From Spirulina subsalsa PCC 9445 (GTDB lineage Bacteria; Cyanobacteriota; Cyanobacteriia; Cyanobacteriales; Spirulinaceae): a stretch of DNA of 64,000 nt. The translations under genes were made by a program, and so were the position numbers. Shown here piece after piece: positions 17,410 to 26,772 of this stretch. Positions within the stretch are counted from its first letter, which is position 1, and each line of letters begins with the position of its first letter. The stretch covers positions 2,435,725 through 2,499,724 of the forward strand of contig NZ_JH980292.1 in the NCBI RefSeq assembly GCF_000314005.1, in the 5' to 3' direction. Under the pieces are notes generated by a model, which had not been told where the DNA came from, made no database searches, and was given only the letters and a program-made list of their open reading frames with translations.

Positions 17410-19707
17410 CTAGAGAGTTCTGCGCCAACGTTTTAAACGCTGCAATTGTTTTTGTAGTTGACCCACATCCGGAGACTCCCCGCCATAACGCCATTGGATA
17501 TAGGCCTGGGTGATGTTTTCGATGTGTTCCGCCACAGCCGGGGGATACTCTTGTAGGGCCGATTGCGCGTATTCTAGGGGGGTTTGGGCGGGGTGTTTGG
17601 GGTAGCCTTTCCCCCGCAGGAATAAGAGCATTTGCTGATAAGTTCGTTCCACAGGGGGGAGTTTTGTTAAACGCCATTGTTGCCCCCACCCTTGGAGGCC
17701 GTTCCAGCCTAACCAACCGATGAAGACTAAGGCGATCGCACTAATCAACCCCGTCAACAGACCAATCACACTTCCAGACACCCACAACCATAGACCCCCC
17801 AAGAAGCGCGCTAAACCGATAATCACTGTCACCCAGACAATACTGAGGAAATTTAGCACCCCAGAAGGCAACCAGCCCGCCACCCACTGCCAAATCTGTT
17901 GTAACACCCCAAAGGTTTCCACCTCCTCCACCGAAGGCGGAATCAGAGGATGACCGGGCATAGGATCAAAATTAAACCAGCCAAAATTACCGAAATAGAC
18001 CTCCGTCATGGTGTGAGCGTCCGTACTGCGGACAATATAAAAACCCGTGAAGGGGTTAAATTGTCCGGGGGAAAAGCCCGCCGATACCCGGGCGGGAATA
18101 TCAATAGACCGTAATAACATCGCCAACACCGTGGCAAAGTGATCTGGATACCCCCCCCCAGCATCAAGGAAGGTTTCCACCAGATCCTGATTTTCCCCCA
18201 GGGTAAAATCTTCTTGGATGGTATAACGTTGTTTCAGGGCTTGGGCGAGGTAGAGGGCTTTTTCGTAAGCATCGGTGATGGGTTGGGGAGAAGTCGCTAA
18301 AAGCTGTTGGGCTTCTTGATGTAGGCGTTCCCGAATCCCCGACGGCACCTCCAAATAAAACCGCCGAATCGACTCCGGATAATCCGTACTCGCCATCCGT
18401 AACGCCGTCCGATTGCGCACCGGAACATCAGAAATCACCGTATAGGTCAAATTTTCCCCCAAATAGGTCGGCGCTCGAATCGCCCCCTCTGGATCTAATC
18501 CCACCTCCGGAGTCGGAAAATAAATCTCCCGAGGATAAGTCAACGCCGGAATTAAATTCGGCAACGGCGACACCACCGTATAGGTTTGAATCACAGGTTT
18601 CGTTTCCCCTTGAGTCCCAGAAGCCGAGAGGAAAAAGCGATACGTCCAAGGGGGACGTTCCACCCGCAATAACTGTTCATCCCTAGAGATTTCCCAACCC
18701 TTGCCCGTGTACCGATCAAACCCTAACACCCGCCAAAAGCCCGGCGCTTGGGAACGCACCCGCAACACCACCCGAGGCGTAAAAGGCGCGCCTTCTCCAT
18801 CTAGGGGGCTTTGATCCATCACACTATTAAACCCATAGTATTGACCACTCCCATCCCCGGTTAGCTCCCCATTGCCCCCGGTTCCCTCTGATCCCCCTAA
18901 ATCATCTTCCCCAAAGCGTACCCCCGGCGTAAAAATCCCTCGGTTGCGGTTCGTAAACCGTTGATTCTCCAAATCCACGGACTGGGTAACAGGCAGAGTT
19001 TGCAACTGATAGCCCGGAAAACGGGGGAATAAGGCAAAAATCCCCAATCCTAGACCCAAAATAACCAGAAAAAACACCCCCAGTTGTTTAAAGGACAGGG
19101 GAGAGTAAGAAGAACGACGAGATGAGGGCTTAGGCTGACCCTTACGCCTCGGAGGAGTTTGGTCAAACCCCAAGCGGGAGCGATAATCCAAGACCAAAAG
19201 AGGCAAGGCCAAGGCGAGGAAAATCAAAATCATGGGGGCAAAGGCCAAGGTTTCGCTTAACGTGGCCGCTACCCCCAATAAAATTAGCCCAATGACCATG
19301 GAGTAGCCCAAATCTTGACGACGGGGCAAATCAAAGCTATGTAGGACTTGCAATTGAATTAATAATTCCGCCAATACCAGCCGGGTATCGTTCAAATTCG
19401 CAAAAAGATTGCCAAAAAACAAGACCAACGTCAAGAGCATCCCCAACGCGATGACAAATTTTAGGGCAATATTGCGTTTTTTGCGCCGTTGCCAAGCGAC
19501 AAACCCCCCAATGGCACTAAGGGGAATAGCCCAGAAACTCATGGTGGTTCCGGCGGCCAAATCTGTGGCGATAATGCCTAAAAAAACCAAGAGTTGCACC
19601 GTGATGCGCAGAGAAATGGATTCCTCCGTCTTGGGGCGAGGTAAATTCTCTAATCGTTCCCAAAGGGAGGCGAGAAGGGGGATTTTCAGGAAGGGTGGGT
19701 TATTCAT
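17410..19707 (-). CDS. TgpA-like protein (DUF3488 plus transglutaminase core), catalytic Cys absent
   Basis: Membrane protein of 765 residues. An N-terminal block of about six spans (35-245, DUF3488) precedes a large extracytoplasmic region with a transglutaminase-like fold (about 440-570), a further membrane region (about 600-670) and a C-terminal DUF4129-like helical tail. In papain-type transglutaminases the helix opens with G-x-C-x-x-[FY]-A; here it reads GYPDHFATVL, with Pro521 in place of the cysteine. The His (STDAHTMTEV) and Asp (FNFDPMPGH) partners remain. It is therefore probably not a working transglutaminase. It faces the M50 protease gene tail to tail. Start ATG 19707 is clear. 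Confidence 0.85.
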   Translation of the reverse strand: MNNPPFLKIPLLASLWERLENLPRPKTEESISLRITVQLLVFLGIIATDLAAGTTMSFWAIPLSAIGGFVAWQRRKKRNIALKFVIALGMLLTLVLFFGNLFANLNDTRLVLAELLIQLQVLHSFDLPRRQDLGYSMVIGLILLGVAATLSETLAFAPMILIFLALALPLLVLDYRSRLGFDQTPPRRKGQPKPSSRRSSYSPLSFKQLGVFFLVILGLGLGIFALFPRFPGYQLQTLPVTQSVDLENQRFTNRNRGIFTPGVRFGEDDLGGSEGTGGNGELTGDGSGQYYGFNSVMDQSPLDGEGAPFTPRVVLRVRSQAPGFWRVLGFDRYTGKGWEISRDEQLLRVERPPWTYRFFLSASGTQGETKPVIQTYTVVSPLPNLIPALTYPREIYFPTPEVGLDPEGAIRAPTYLGENLTYTVISDVPVRNRTALRMASTDYPESIRRFYLEVPSGIRERLHQEAQQLLATSPQPITDAYEKALYLAQALKQRYTIQEDFTLGENQDLVETFLDAGGGYPDHFATVLAMLLRSIDIPARVSAGFSPGQFNPFTGFYIVRSTDAHTMTEVYFGNFGWFNFDPMPGHPLIPPSVEEVETFGVLQQIWQWVAGWLPSGVLNFLSIVWVTVIIGLARFLGGLWLWVSGSVIGLLTGLISAIALVFIGWLGWNGLQGWGQQWRLTKLPPVERTYQQMLLFLRGKGYPKHPAQTPLEYAQSALQEYPPAVAEHIENITQAYIQWRYGGESPDVGQLQKQLQRLKRWRRTL

Positions 19708-19827
19708 AATTAAGTCTGGGCTTAACCTGACCGAGGAAATCCTGCGGTCGGTATCGCCCCAAAAAGAGCAGGGTCTACTCTATTTATGCTTAATTCTCCC
19801 CTTTTGATCAACCCAACCCGCTCTGAG

Positions 19828-20208
19828 TTATTCCGGGAGGCAACGCTGAATCACACTCACAAACTCTGGCGGGGCTTGTCCCGTTTCTTGAATCCGGGCT
19901 ACTGTAGTAACAAAATCCTCGGGATCTGGGTACAGTTCAACAAAGCCCTCCAAGGTACAAATACAAAACTTTTGAGCGGCCGCTAAGTAGTCCGGGGGCA
20001 AGTCTTGGGGAGTCATCCCTTCGGGAACAATCCCATCGAGACATCCCGCTAAGTACTGCGCACTAGCTGTTGTTCCTTCGTCGGGCAGGGGAGGGGATTG
20101 GGCCATGATGGGCAAGAATCCACCTCCACTCAAGCCCAGGGTTAAACTCAACAGAAACAAACCAATACGCCCAGTTTTCTTGTTCAACAGTGTAAGTCTC
20201 CTAATCAT
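19828..20208 (-). CDS. Small secreted four-cysteine protein
   Basis: A 126-residue protein with a signal peptide (positively charged start, hydrophobic stretch about 16-34, probable cleavage after IMA near residue 36). The mature part has four cysteines: one in YLAGC, two in FCIC and one near the C-terminus in QRCLPE. They could form two disulfides. It resembles unnamed cyanobacterial exported proteins; no function can be assigned. It has gaps of 120 bases or more on either side and looks monocistronic. Confidence 0.65.
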   Translation of the reverse strand: MIRRLTLLNKKTGRIGLFLLSLTLGLSGGGFLPIMAQSPPLPDEGTTASAQYLAGCLDGIVPEGMTPQDLPPDYLAAAQKFCICTLEGFVELYPDPEDFVTTVARIQETGQAPPEFVSVIQRCLPE

Positions 20209-20335
20209 TCATGAATCCATGATGGGGAATTTTTCCTCAATCTGCCACCCTTATTTTAGCTAATCTGCCGAGAAACCCCGCGCTCTCGCGTTGGTGCAGA
20301 CTGCCGATAGGCATTAGGGGAGCGTCGGGAGGAAG

Positions 20336-21454
20336 TCACGCCGTACAAATAATTTTGAACTGCAAGGGAATTTGCCGGAACTCGGCGAGTTGAATTTCTA
20401 GGAAATAGGGCTGTCCTAGTTGCCAGTCGGATAATTCTACGGTCAGAGATCCCCCATAGGTTCGTTGGGCAGTAATGGATTCCTGATGGGCTTGTAGGGT
20501 TAAACTTCCCCCTTTGGGTAATTGCACTCTGGCACGAATAGGGGGGCGGCTTAATCCATCCTCATTCTCTGCTGTTTCTGGGTCATAATCGACCCGTAAA
20601 CGCACTACCCCCACTTGAGTATCCCAAAGCCGTTCTACAGTCCGTTGACGGGGCGAGAGGCTTAAGGTCAGGGTGTCGAGGATTTCCTTGGCCACGAGCA
20701 AGGATAAGGCCATCTGTTGTTCTGGGGTGGCTTGGGCATAGTCCGGGGGCAACAGGGTGGCTAACTGTTGCCGTTGTTTCTGTTGTTCCTGTTTGGATAA
20801 ACGACTGGGGGCAAAACTGGGGGATAGACGAATGCGGTCTACCATTTCGTTTAACACCCGGTTGTAGTCGGGGAACAGGCTTTTCACGGCGTTAATCATC
20901 TGCGCACTAGATGGCCGTAGGGAACTCATGGCCTCACTACAACCGTCTAGTAACAGAGCCAGTACGTCCTCGGGAATGGACACTGGAAAGAGTTGGGCAA
21001 TTTGAGGCAGCCAAATCTGGCGCGTTAAGGACTCTTGAGGGCTGTCTGTGGCCGCAACCACGGGTTCCTCGTCGGAGTATTCCACCGCATAATCGACTAA
21101 TTCAGTTTCCCAAGGGAATAGCGGGGGTTTGCGTTCGATTTCTGCATAAAATTTACGCTTCAGGAGGGCATTAAAACGTCTTTCCACTATTGGTACTTCT
21201 CCCATGTCAAAACCTTCTAGGGTTTGTGTGACTTCATTAAGTTCGGAAGATGCCCAGTTCAAGTTTTCTGCCTCCCAATCTAGGGGGTCTAGTTGTACGG
21301 TATCCCAATCTGTCGTCATTGCTTCCTCAATCGGGTTCAATTCAGACTCCCCAGAAACTTCGGGGGAGGGTGGTGGACTGTCAGACGGTTCTTGTAGCCA
21401 ATTTAGTAATTGGCGATACAAAAAGTCTAAGTTTTGATTCATCTCACTATTCAT
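20336..21454 (-). CDS. patU: PatU-like protein (downstream partner of HetZ)
   Basis: About 372 residues from ATG 21454 (MNSEMNQNLDFLY). A longer frame to 21568 overlaps the hetZ end and is unlikely. It follows hetZ by 16 bases with AGGGGC before the start. In heterocyst formers the equivalent of this gene is split into patU5 and patU3, which with hetZ affect heterocyst pattern; many other filamentous cyanobacteria keep one gene. Visible features are an acidic N-terminus, a central helical region (about 190-250) and a C-terminal beta-rich domain. Assignment rests on position and on my recognition of hetZ. DUF1822-family naming is an alternative. Confidence 0.65.
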   Translation of the reverse strand: MNSEMNQNLDFLYRQLLNWLQEPSDSPPPSPEVSGESELNPIEEAMTTDWDTVQLDPLDWEAENLNWASSELNEVTQTLEGFDMGEVPIVERRFNALLKRKFYAEIERKPPLFPWETELVDYAVEYSDEEPVVAATDSPQESLTRQIWLPQIAQLFPVSIPEDVLALLLDGCSEAMSSLRPSSAQMINAVKSLFPDYNRVLNEMVDRIRLSPSFAPSRLSKQEQQKQRQQLATLLPPDYAQATPEQQMALSLLVAKEILDTLTLSLSPRQRTVERLWDTQVGVVRLRVDYDPETAENEDGLSRPPIRARVQLPKGGSLTLQAHQESITAQRTYGGSLTVELSDWQLGQPYFLEIQLAEFRQIPLQFKIICTA

Positions 21455-21470
21455 CGACCGATGCCCCTGA

Positions 21471-22589
21471 TCAGGATACTGAACGATTCCGAATCTCCCA
21501 AGCCATTTCAAGCAGCTTAAACCATTGTTTTTCCGTTTGACTGACGGTGAGGGCAAGGGCTTGAGCAATTTCTGAGGTGGGAAGTCCCTGTTGTTTATAT
21601 TGTAAGAGTTGGGTTTGTTGCGGGGTGAGTTGGGTTTGCAGTTGTTGCCATTCTTGGGGGGTTAATCCTAAGTTTTTTTCGAGGTCTGCTTCTAGCCACT
21701 GGTGTACCAGTTCCCAACGATGGTATAGGGCAAAGCGAATTAGGTGGTATTTAAAGCGCTGTTGTAGGTAGTCCCGTTGACGGGGGTTGATGCCTAGGAT
21801 TTCTTCAATTTCACTGGCGTTGAGGTCTTTAAGACGCAGGACAAAGTAATCAATACAGTCGGGTTGTTCCCGGTCTTGGAGGTATTGCACTAATTCTTCA
21901 ATGATGGTGTCCCGCAGGGTGGGATCCGGTGCGCTACTGCTGGCATCGACTAATAGGGAGCGTAGTTGCTGCACGAGGGGATCACTCCGTTCTCCATCGG
22001 CTTCGCTGACTCCTCCTTCTGCGGCGCTGTCCATGTCAATGGTGGCCTCGGGGGGTTGTTTTTGGGAGAAGGTTTGCGATCGCAGAATAATTAACTGTTG
22101 CGATCGCCGACCGGGTAACGGAATCCGCCGTTTGGCGTAGCGTTCACAAAACGCCATATATTCCGCCAACTCTAACAACGTCCGAGGAGAATAGGTTAAC
22201 GGGAGTTGATTCTCCCGCCGGAAATTGTGCAAGGCTTCGGCGTAAAATCCCTGTAAAAAATCCTCAATCAGCGTCACTCGCGCTTGATAACTATTCGCCC
22301 CTTGGGCTGGGGAAATATACCGATACACAATGGCACTCAGTAGACTCTGTAACTCGACTCTACCCCGTTTAGACCCTAATTTGTAATACCGTAGACACTG
22401 TTTTAGGCGATGGTTCGCGAGGGTTTTAGCCCAATTTTCCACCTCCCCTGATGCCTGAATCCGACTGCTTTCCGTACAAATACGGTTGACTTCCGTCGCT
22501 AGTCGTGATGCGACACTGTGGCAGACCCGTTCAGAGGCACGGGTTTGCTGTCGCAGTTGGGTAAATAGGAATTGAAATATTGTCTCCAC
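21471..22589 (-). CDS. hetZ: HetZ-like regulatory protein
   Basis: Putative DNA-binding regulator of 372 residues. Characteristic stretches are EYMAFCERYAKRRIPLPGRR and the following QQLIILRSQTFSQ, together with a sigma-factor-like C-terminal half: NASEIEEILGINPRQRDYLQ (region 4-like helix-turn-helix), then LPTSEIAQALALTVSQTEKQ, a second one. In Anabaena HetZ takes part in early heterocyst commitment, but it is widely conserved in filamentous species that make none. PatU follows 16 bases downstream. Generic sigma-70-like annotation is the main alternative. A HIP1-type GCGATCGC site lies within the coding region near 22078. Confidence 0.75.
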   Translation of the reverse strand: METIFQFLFTQLRQQTRASERVCHSVASRLATEVNRICTESSRIQASGEVENWAKTLANHRLKQCLRYYKLGSKRGRVELQSLLSAIVYRYISPAQGANSYQARVTLIEDFLQGFYAEALHNFRRENQLPLTYSPRTLLELAEYMAFCERYAKRRIPLPGRRSQQLIILRSQTFSQKQPPEATIDMDSAAEGGVSEADGERSDPLVQQLRSLLVDASSSAPDPTLRDTIIEELVQYLQDREQPDCIDYFVLRLKDLNASEIEEILGINPRQRDYLQQRFKYHLIRFALYHRWELVHQWLEADLEKNLGLTPQEWQQLQTQLTPQQTQLLQYKQQGLPTSEIAQALALTVSQTEKQWFKLLEMAWEIRNRSVS

Positions 22590-22724
22590 GTTCGGGTAGA
22601 TCGTCCCTTACCAGACCGAGATTTACTATTGAACCTAGCACAAACCTAGACGTTCGGCACTAGGGGGAAGTTCTCTTTTTGACCAGAATAAGCGAATTTG
22701 CGGGTTTCTCTTAGGTGAAAATTA

Positions 22725-22919
22725 TTAAAAGCGCCGGGTTTTCTCAATCCCATATAAGATACCACTCCCTAAGCTGAGGAGAAGCAAAATCCACAAAATG
22801 CCCCCCGGTAGCGAAGTGAAGGGGGGCAGGGCAAACCCCCGCAAGAGGTACAATCCAACGGTTGCCCCCAAGGAGATAAAAAACAGGTAGCTAATGATTC
22901 GTTCTGTAGGACGGGACAT
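22725..22919 (-). CDS. Small two-span membrane protein
   Basis: A 64-residue protein with two predicted membrane helices (about 9-25 and 38-58) joined by a Pro-rich loop and ending KTRRF. Basic residues flank the helices. It resembles short unnamed cyanobacterial membrane proteins. No partner is evident; it is 136 bases downstream of the hetZ start region on the same strand but upstream of hetZ's promoter, so it is its own unit. Confidence 0.6.
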   Translation of the reverse strand: MSRPTERIISYLFFISLGATVGLYLLRGFALPPFTSLPGGILWILLLLSLGSGILYGIEKTRRF

Positions 22920-23163
22920 TTTTTAGGATCAGATCAATTGTTCAGTGGGCAGCGCTAGAGTATCAACACATCGTAAATGTTCTCCTACAACAGCGACACT
23001 CTAAATTTGTTAACAATCGTAATATTTTGTAAAAACCTAACTCATCTGCTGTCCCGTAATGTACAAGATCAAGTAGAATGGCGGGTATATGTACAAAAAA
23101 ACTATAGTACATAAAATCCCACAAAGAGGTAGGTAGTATCTACTATAGATGTAGCTTGCGGAG
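22920..23163. other. AT-rich non-coding stretch left of the 243-bp repeat
   Basis: No gene seen. It contains an inverted pair TATGTAC (23088-23094) and GTACATA (23107-23113), and ends in a ribosome-site-like GGAGGTGAAC that runs into the repeat with no coding frame behind it. It could be the remains of a promoter region cut by the insertion. Confidence 0.4.
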
Positions 23164-23406
23164 GTGAACTACCCCACCCTGCCTAGGCGCGAGGATGGAG
23201 CTTCCTGATTCAATGGGAAGTGCTTTCTATACCGAAATATAGCGAGTCTTATCTTCCCGACCCAGGCAGAAGTCCTAGTTCCTAAGACCCAAATTTTCTC
23301 TTGCAACACAGCCCTTTTTAGCTTGGTTTTCGCTTTAGGAGTTAGTGGTCAAGTCCATCCCCTCCCTGCAAGCGAGGAAGGGGAATTCCGCAACATTTTT
23401 GTTAAA
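23164..23406 (-). mobile_element. 243-bp IS605-end-like repeat, copy A
   Basis: One of three copies of exactly 243 bp (others at 36699 and 45617). On the minus strand it begins TTTAACAAAAATG and ends GGGTGGGGTAGTTCAC. The last 60 bases resemble the right end of IS605-family tnpB elements (GAAGC, CCTAGG and GGG-rich hairpin, then TCAC). This copy lies 35 bases beyond the right end of the tnpB1 element. Confidence 0.75.
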
Positions 23407-23441
23407 AGATGTCTAGCACACATACGGGTATTGAGTGGACT

Positions 23442-23560
23442 GTTGACACTCCCGTCGCTAAAAGCGAGGGATTCTTGGTTCACCGAGTTTCCTTAACTTG
23501 ACAGGACGTATCCAACCAAGCCAGAGGGAATCTCTCCCCAAGCGTATAAGTTTCGGTGTG
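23442..23560 (-). ncRNA. Predicted guide RNA (omega RNA) and right end of tnpB1
   Basis: Overlaps the last codons of tnpB1 and its 3' flank. On minus it holds the hairpin CCCTCGCTTTTAGCGACGGG and ends AGTGTCAAC at 23442, matching the known right-end/scaffold form of IS200/IS605 elements. The guide would be the bases after it (AGTCCACTCAATACCC on minus). The 5' limit is approximate. Confidence 0.5.
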
Positions 23561-24688
23561 TCCCACCGTACTTAGTCCTCTTTTCAAAATGTTGATAGCA
23601 GCATTAACATCTCTATCTTCCGTATAACCACAATGGGGACAAACATGGGTTCTTGTAGATAGGGATTTAGACACTTTTTGACCACAGTTAGAACAGTTTT
23701 GACTCGTGTTATGGGGCGGCACTGCTACCGTAGCCTTACCATATTTAAAGCCAAAATACTCTAGCCATTGACGAAAAGTTGACCAAGCCGCATCATTAAT
23801 AGATTTAGCTAGTCTAGAGTTTTTTACCATGCCTTTGACATTTAAGTTTTCGTAGGCGATGAAATCGTTAGATTTAATGACGCGCAATGCCTCTTTTTCG
23901 GCAAAGCCTCTACGTTGCCTACTTATTCTTAAATGTTTTCTAGCATATCTCTTTCTAGCCTTTTGATAGTTGTTTGATTGGGGTTGACCTTTCTTAAACT
24001 TTTTAGATTTCTGCCGATTCAGACGGTTTAATCTTTTTTCGGCCTGGCGATAGTATTGTGGTATCTCTACTGTTTCACCATCACTGTTCCCATAGAACAC
24101 TTTTAAGCCTACATCCAATCCTACACATCTTTTAGTCGGTTCTAGCGGTTTAGCGTATTCCCGAATATCAACGTTAAGACAGAATTGGACATAGTAACCA
24201 TCCGCTCGTTTAATAATCCTAACTCGTTTAATTTGGTCTAAAGGATAAAAGTTCAGGTCTCTAGTTCCTTTCAGTTTAACCGTCCCGATGTTTTTCTTGT
24301 CTGTGAAAGTTATCTTTTTTCGGTCCTCCGATAGTTTCCAACCAGAGTGTTTATATTCTACAGAACGGTTATTCTTTTGGAATTTAGGATAACCTTTTTT
24401 CCCTTTAACCTTTTTCTTACAATTGTCATAGAAACGAGCAATAGCAGACCATGCTCGTTCAGCAGATGCTTGTCTGGCCGTAGAATTTAGAGTATCAACA
24501 AACTTGAACTGTTTGGCGAGAACTGCACAGTATTTGTTGAGAGAATATTTGTCTACTTTGTCTTCTCTCTTGGCATCCATCCAAAGCTTTAACGCTTTGT
24601 TTCTAATGAATTGTACTGTACGAATAGCTTCGTCTATAGCCAATGACTGATCAGGCTTAAGCACAGCTTTCATCTCTAAGACAATCAT
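23480..24688 (-). CDS. tnpB: TnpB (IS200/IS605 OrfB), RNA-guided nuclease
   Basis: A 402-residue TnpB, the normal size. An N-terminal helix-turn-helix and beta-barrel region precede a split RuvC domain whose three acidic residues are all present: Asp192 (GLDVGLK), Glu280 (AYENLNVKG) and Asp360 (DRDVNAA). A zinc ribbon (C332/C335 and C350/C353) lies between the last two. It should thus be catalytically able. TnpB proteins cut DNA next to a transposon-adjacent motif using an RNA made from the element's right end. No tnpA transposase is present, so the element depends on one elsewhere. Upstream, TGCTATATAGCA (24723-24734) is a perfect palindrome that could be part of the left end. Confidence 0.95.
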   Translation of the reverse strand: MIVLEMKAVLKPDQSLAIDEAIRTVQFIRNKALKLWMDAKREDKVDKYSLNKYCAVLAKQFKFVDTLNSTARQASAERAWSAIARFYDNCKKKVKGKKGYPKFQKNNRSVEYKHSGWKLSEDRKKITFTDKKNIGTVKLKGTRDLNFYPLDQIKRVRIIKRADGYYVQFCLNVDIREYAKPLEPTKRCVGLDVGLKVFYGNSDGETVEIPQYYRQAEKRLNRLNRQKSKKFKKGQPQSNNYQKARKRYARKHLRISRQRRGFAEKEALRVIKSNDFIAYENLNVKGMVKNSRLAKSINDAAWSTFRQWLEYFGFKYGKATVAVPPHNTSQNCSNCGQKVSKSLSTRTHVCPHCGYTEDRDVNAAINILKRGLSTVGHTETYTLGERFPLAWLDTSCQVKETR

Positions 24689-25116
24689 TGTTTCTCGACC
24701 CCAAACAACTATTTGTATGCTATGCTATATAGCACAAATTGTCAAAGTTTGAGTCGTGCCTCGTGTCACTGAGCCTGTCGAAGTGCTGTTTCTATACTGG
24801 TCGGGGTTTCATCCCGTCGGTGTTCGTGAAACGTTGCGCAGCTGTCCCCGAGGGTCTTCACCCCGACATTCTCGATAAAACTTGGAACCCGACAACTGGA
24901 AGGAGCATTAACCCCCGGTAATTTAGGGGTTAATGCTGGAGGTCTTTTATGTTTAGGGTCTTTATATTGGCTGACCCCATTTTTATTAAGTTAATTGTCT
25001 TTATTAAGTTGGTTTTCATTCTCACATAGACACGACGTAAAGTTTTGTTTCCTAATATTTTCTTTATATTTTGTTTTGCAAACATACATGAATAATCATG
25101 AAGTTCCGTAACGACA
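24689..25116. other. Repeat-rich gap upstream of tnpB1
   Basis: No convincing gene. It holds the palindrome TGCTATATAGCA (24723-24734), a dispersed CACTGAGCCTGTCGAAGTG fold-back (24767-24785) and a 12-bp perfect stem-loop AGCATTAACCCC/GGGGTTAATGCT (24904-24937) that could end transcription leftward from yqeG. A low-complexity lysine/isoleucine-rich frame at 24930-25127 is rejected. Confidence 0.5.
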
Positions 25117-25632
25117 TCAGGAGTCATGGAGGGAGAAGCCCAGAATTTTAGTCAGCCAGACTTCAAAATTGCGGATAGGGTAGCCTTGACTAATAGCAGG
25201 GTCGATCATGGGTTCTACTAAAATGGTAAACATTCCCAGACGATTTCCGGCCAAGGCATCAGTCAGGAGGCGATCGCCTACCATTGCCACCTGTTCCACT
25301 GGATGCCCCATCGCTTCGAGGGCTTGGCGCAATTTTTTCCGAGAGGGTTTTCTCGCCCCCAATAAATAGGGCACCCTCAGCGACTCAGCAATCCCGCCAA
25401 TACGAGACTCGCTGAGATTATTACTCACTAACCAAATATCAACCAAGGGGCGCACTTCTTCCAACCAGTCAGCTACTTCTGGGGAAACCGTGCGTTCTCT
25501 TAAGGGAACAAGGGTTTCATCCACATCTAAAACTAAACCCTTAAGTTGATGCTGTTTCAATAACTCTGGGGTAATATCCACCACAGACCCCTGTAACATT
25601 AAATCGGGTTTGAGAAAGCGAGTAAAAGTCAT
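25117..25632 (-). CDS. YqeG-family HAD phosphatase
   Basis: A 171-residue HAD superfamily hydrolase. Motif I is DVDETL (about 36-41) with nucleophile Asp and acid/base Asp; motif II is LVSNN; motif III/IV reads GDRLLTDALAGNR. YqeG proteins are phosphatases; in some bacteria and in plants the relative acts on phosphatidylglycerol phosphate, but the substrate here is not proven. The ATG overlaps the mltG stop (ATGA), so the two are translationally coupled. It is the last gene of the DUF3727-mltG-yqeG run. Confidence 0.88.
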   Translation of the reverse strand: MTFTRFLKPDLMLQGSVVDITPELLKQHQLKGLVLDVDETLVPLRERTVSPEVADWLEEVRPLVDIWLVSNNLSESRIGGIAESLRVPYLLGARKPSRKKLRQALEAMGHPVEQVAMVGDRLLTDALAGNRLGMFTILVEPMIDPAISQGYPIRNFEVWLTKILGFSLHDS

Positions 25633-26747
25633 AACGATTCTGTATCTGTTTCTAGTTGGCGTTGGCGTTCTCGTTCTTGACGGATGCGTTGTGTAGCCGC
25701 TTCATGTTCTTCTAGGGTGCGGCTAAAAACGTGAGTCCCGTCATAATTAGCCACAAAAAACAGATATTCCGTCCTTTCGGGATTGAGAACTGCTCTTAAA
25801 CTATCCACTCCGGGGCTACTAATGGGAGTAGGGGGCAAACCCTCATTCAGATAGGTATTATAGGGGGAGGGTTGGCGCACCTGGTCTAAGGTCAAAGGTT
25901 GATCGGGGGTTTGACGAATCCCTGTGCCGTATTCAACGGTTGGATCGGACTCTAAACGCATCCCCTGAGAGAGACGATTGAGAAAGACTCCCGCAATACG
26001 GGGGCGTTCTTGGGCAACGGCGGCTTCCTTTTCTACCATACTCGCCAACGTCACCCATTCTTGCAAGGTTAAATCTTGATTCTCCTGTGCCGCTTCATAT
26101 AACGGTAATGCCACCTCCTGAAAACGGGCTAACAGGATTCGGATCACCTGTTGGGGTGTAGCACCTTGGGGAAACTGGTAGGTATCGGGGTATAAAAACC
26201 CCTCTAAATGGGGTAAATCCGGCGGTAGCCAAGGAAACTCCTCGGGGGAGGGCATTTCCTGCGTTGCGGCCATAAACTCCGCCTGAGTGAAGTATTGCCG
26301 CCGCTCAAACTCCGCCCCCATTTGCTCTAATGACCAACCTTCCGGCAGGGTGACACGGGAATCCTCCACTACCCCCTCCCAAATACGGCGGGCAATTTCT
26401 GGCATGGACTGGGTAGGAGTCATGGTATAAACCCCCGCTTGGAAACCCCCCTCTCGATTTTGCCAAGCGAGCCAAAATGCCCAAATATTCCAAGCCCAAG
26501 CCGAATGAATCATCCCGGTGGCTTCTAAATCTTGGCCAATTTGCCGGGTGGATGTTCCGGTGGTAATTTCCAGTTGAATCTGGGTTTCTTCGGGGGAGAT
26601 ATCCTCTCCGTCTACCACAGGGGAAATCGCCCAGTACCACCAAGTCGCACCATGTAATCCCGCCACTCCAATCATTAAAGGCAAGAGGAGAAGGGGATAA
26701 GTCCATTGGGAAAGTCTTCTCAAGAGGGTCATAAGCAGGGTTGGCAA
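25629..26747 (-). CDS. mltG: Endolytic transglycosylase MltG
   Basis: Membrane-anchored lytic transglycosylase of 372 residues, which cleaves nascent peptidoglycan strands and so sets glycan length. One N-terminal span (about 15-38) is followed by a LysM-like subdomain and the YceG catalytic domain. The catalytic Glu is in SMVEKEAAV (about 240-248); typical tracts FLNRLSQGMRLESDPTV and SPYNTYLNEGLPPTPISSPG follow. Length fits the family. DUF3727 lies 25 bases upstream and yqeG overlaps downstream by four bases; this order recurs in cyanobacteria to my knowledge. Confidence 0.93.
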   Translation of the reverse strand: MPTLLMTLLRRLSQWTYPLLLLPLMIGVAGLHGATWWYWAISPVVDGEDISPEETQIQLEITTGTSTRQIGQDLEATGMIHSAWAWNIWAFWLAWQNREGGFQAGVYTMTPTQSMPEIARRIWEGVVEDSRVTLPEGWSLEQMGAEFERRQYFTQAEFMAATQEMPSPEEFPWLPPDLPHLEGFLYPDTYQFPQGATPQQVIRILLARFQEVALPLYEAAQENQDLTLQEWVTLASMVEKEAAVAQERPRIAGVFLNRLSQGMRLESDPTVEYGTGIRQTPDQPLTLDQVRQPSPYNTYLNEGLPPTPISSPGVDSLRAVLNPERTEYLFFVANYDGTHVFSRTLEEHEAATQRIRQERERQRQLETDTESL

Positions 26748-26772
26748 AGGATGAAATCAGAGGGGGGTTGCT

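Noticed and set aside
23480-24688. Reading tnpB1 as a Cas12f-type CRISPR effector
   Set aside because: Length, zinc ribbon and right-end hairpin are those of an IS605 TnpB, and the CRISPR array is 13 kb away without Cas1 or Cas2.
24930-25127. 65-codon frame rich in Lys/Ile/Asn
   Set aside because: AT-rich gap, no ribosome site, crosses a stem-loop.
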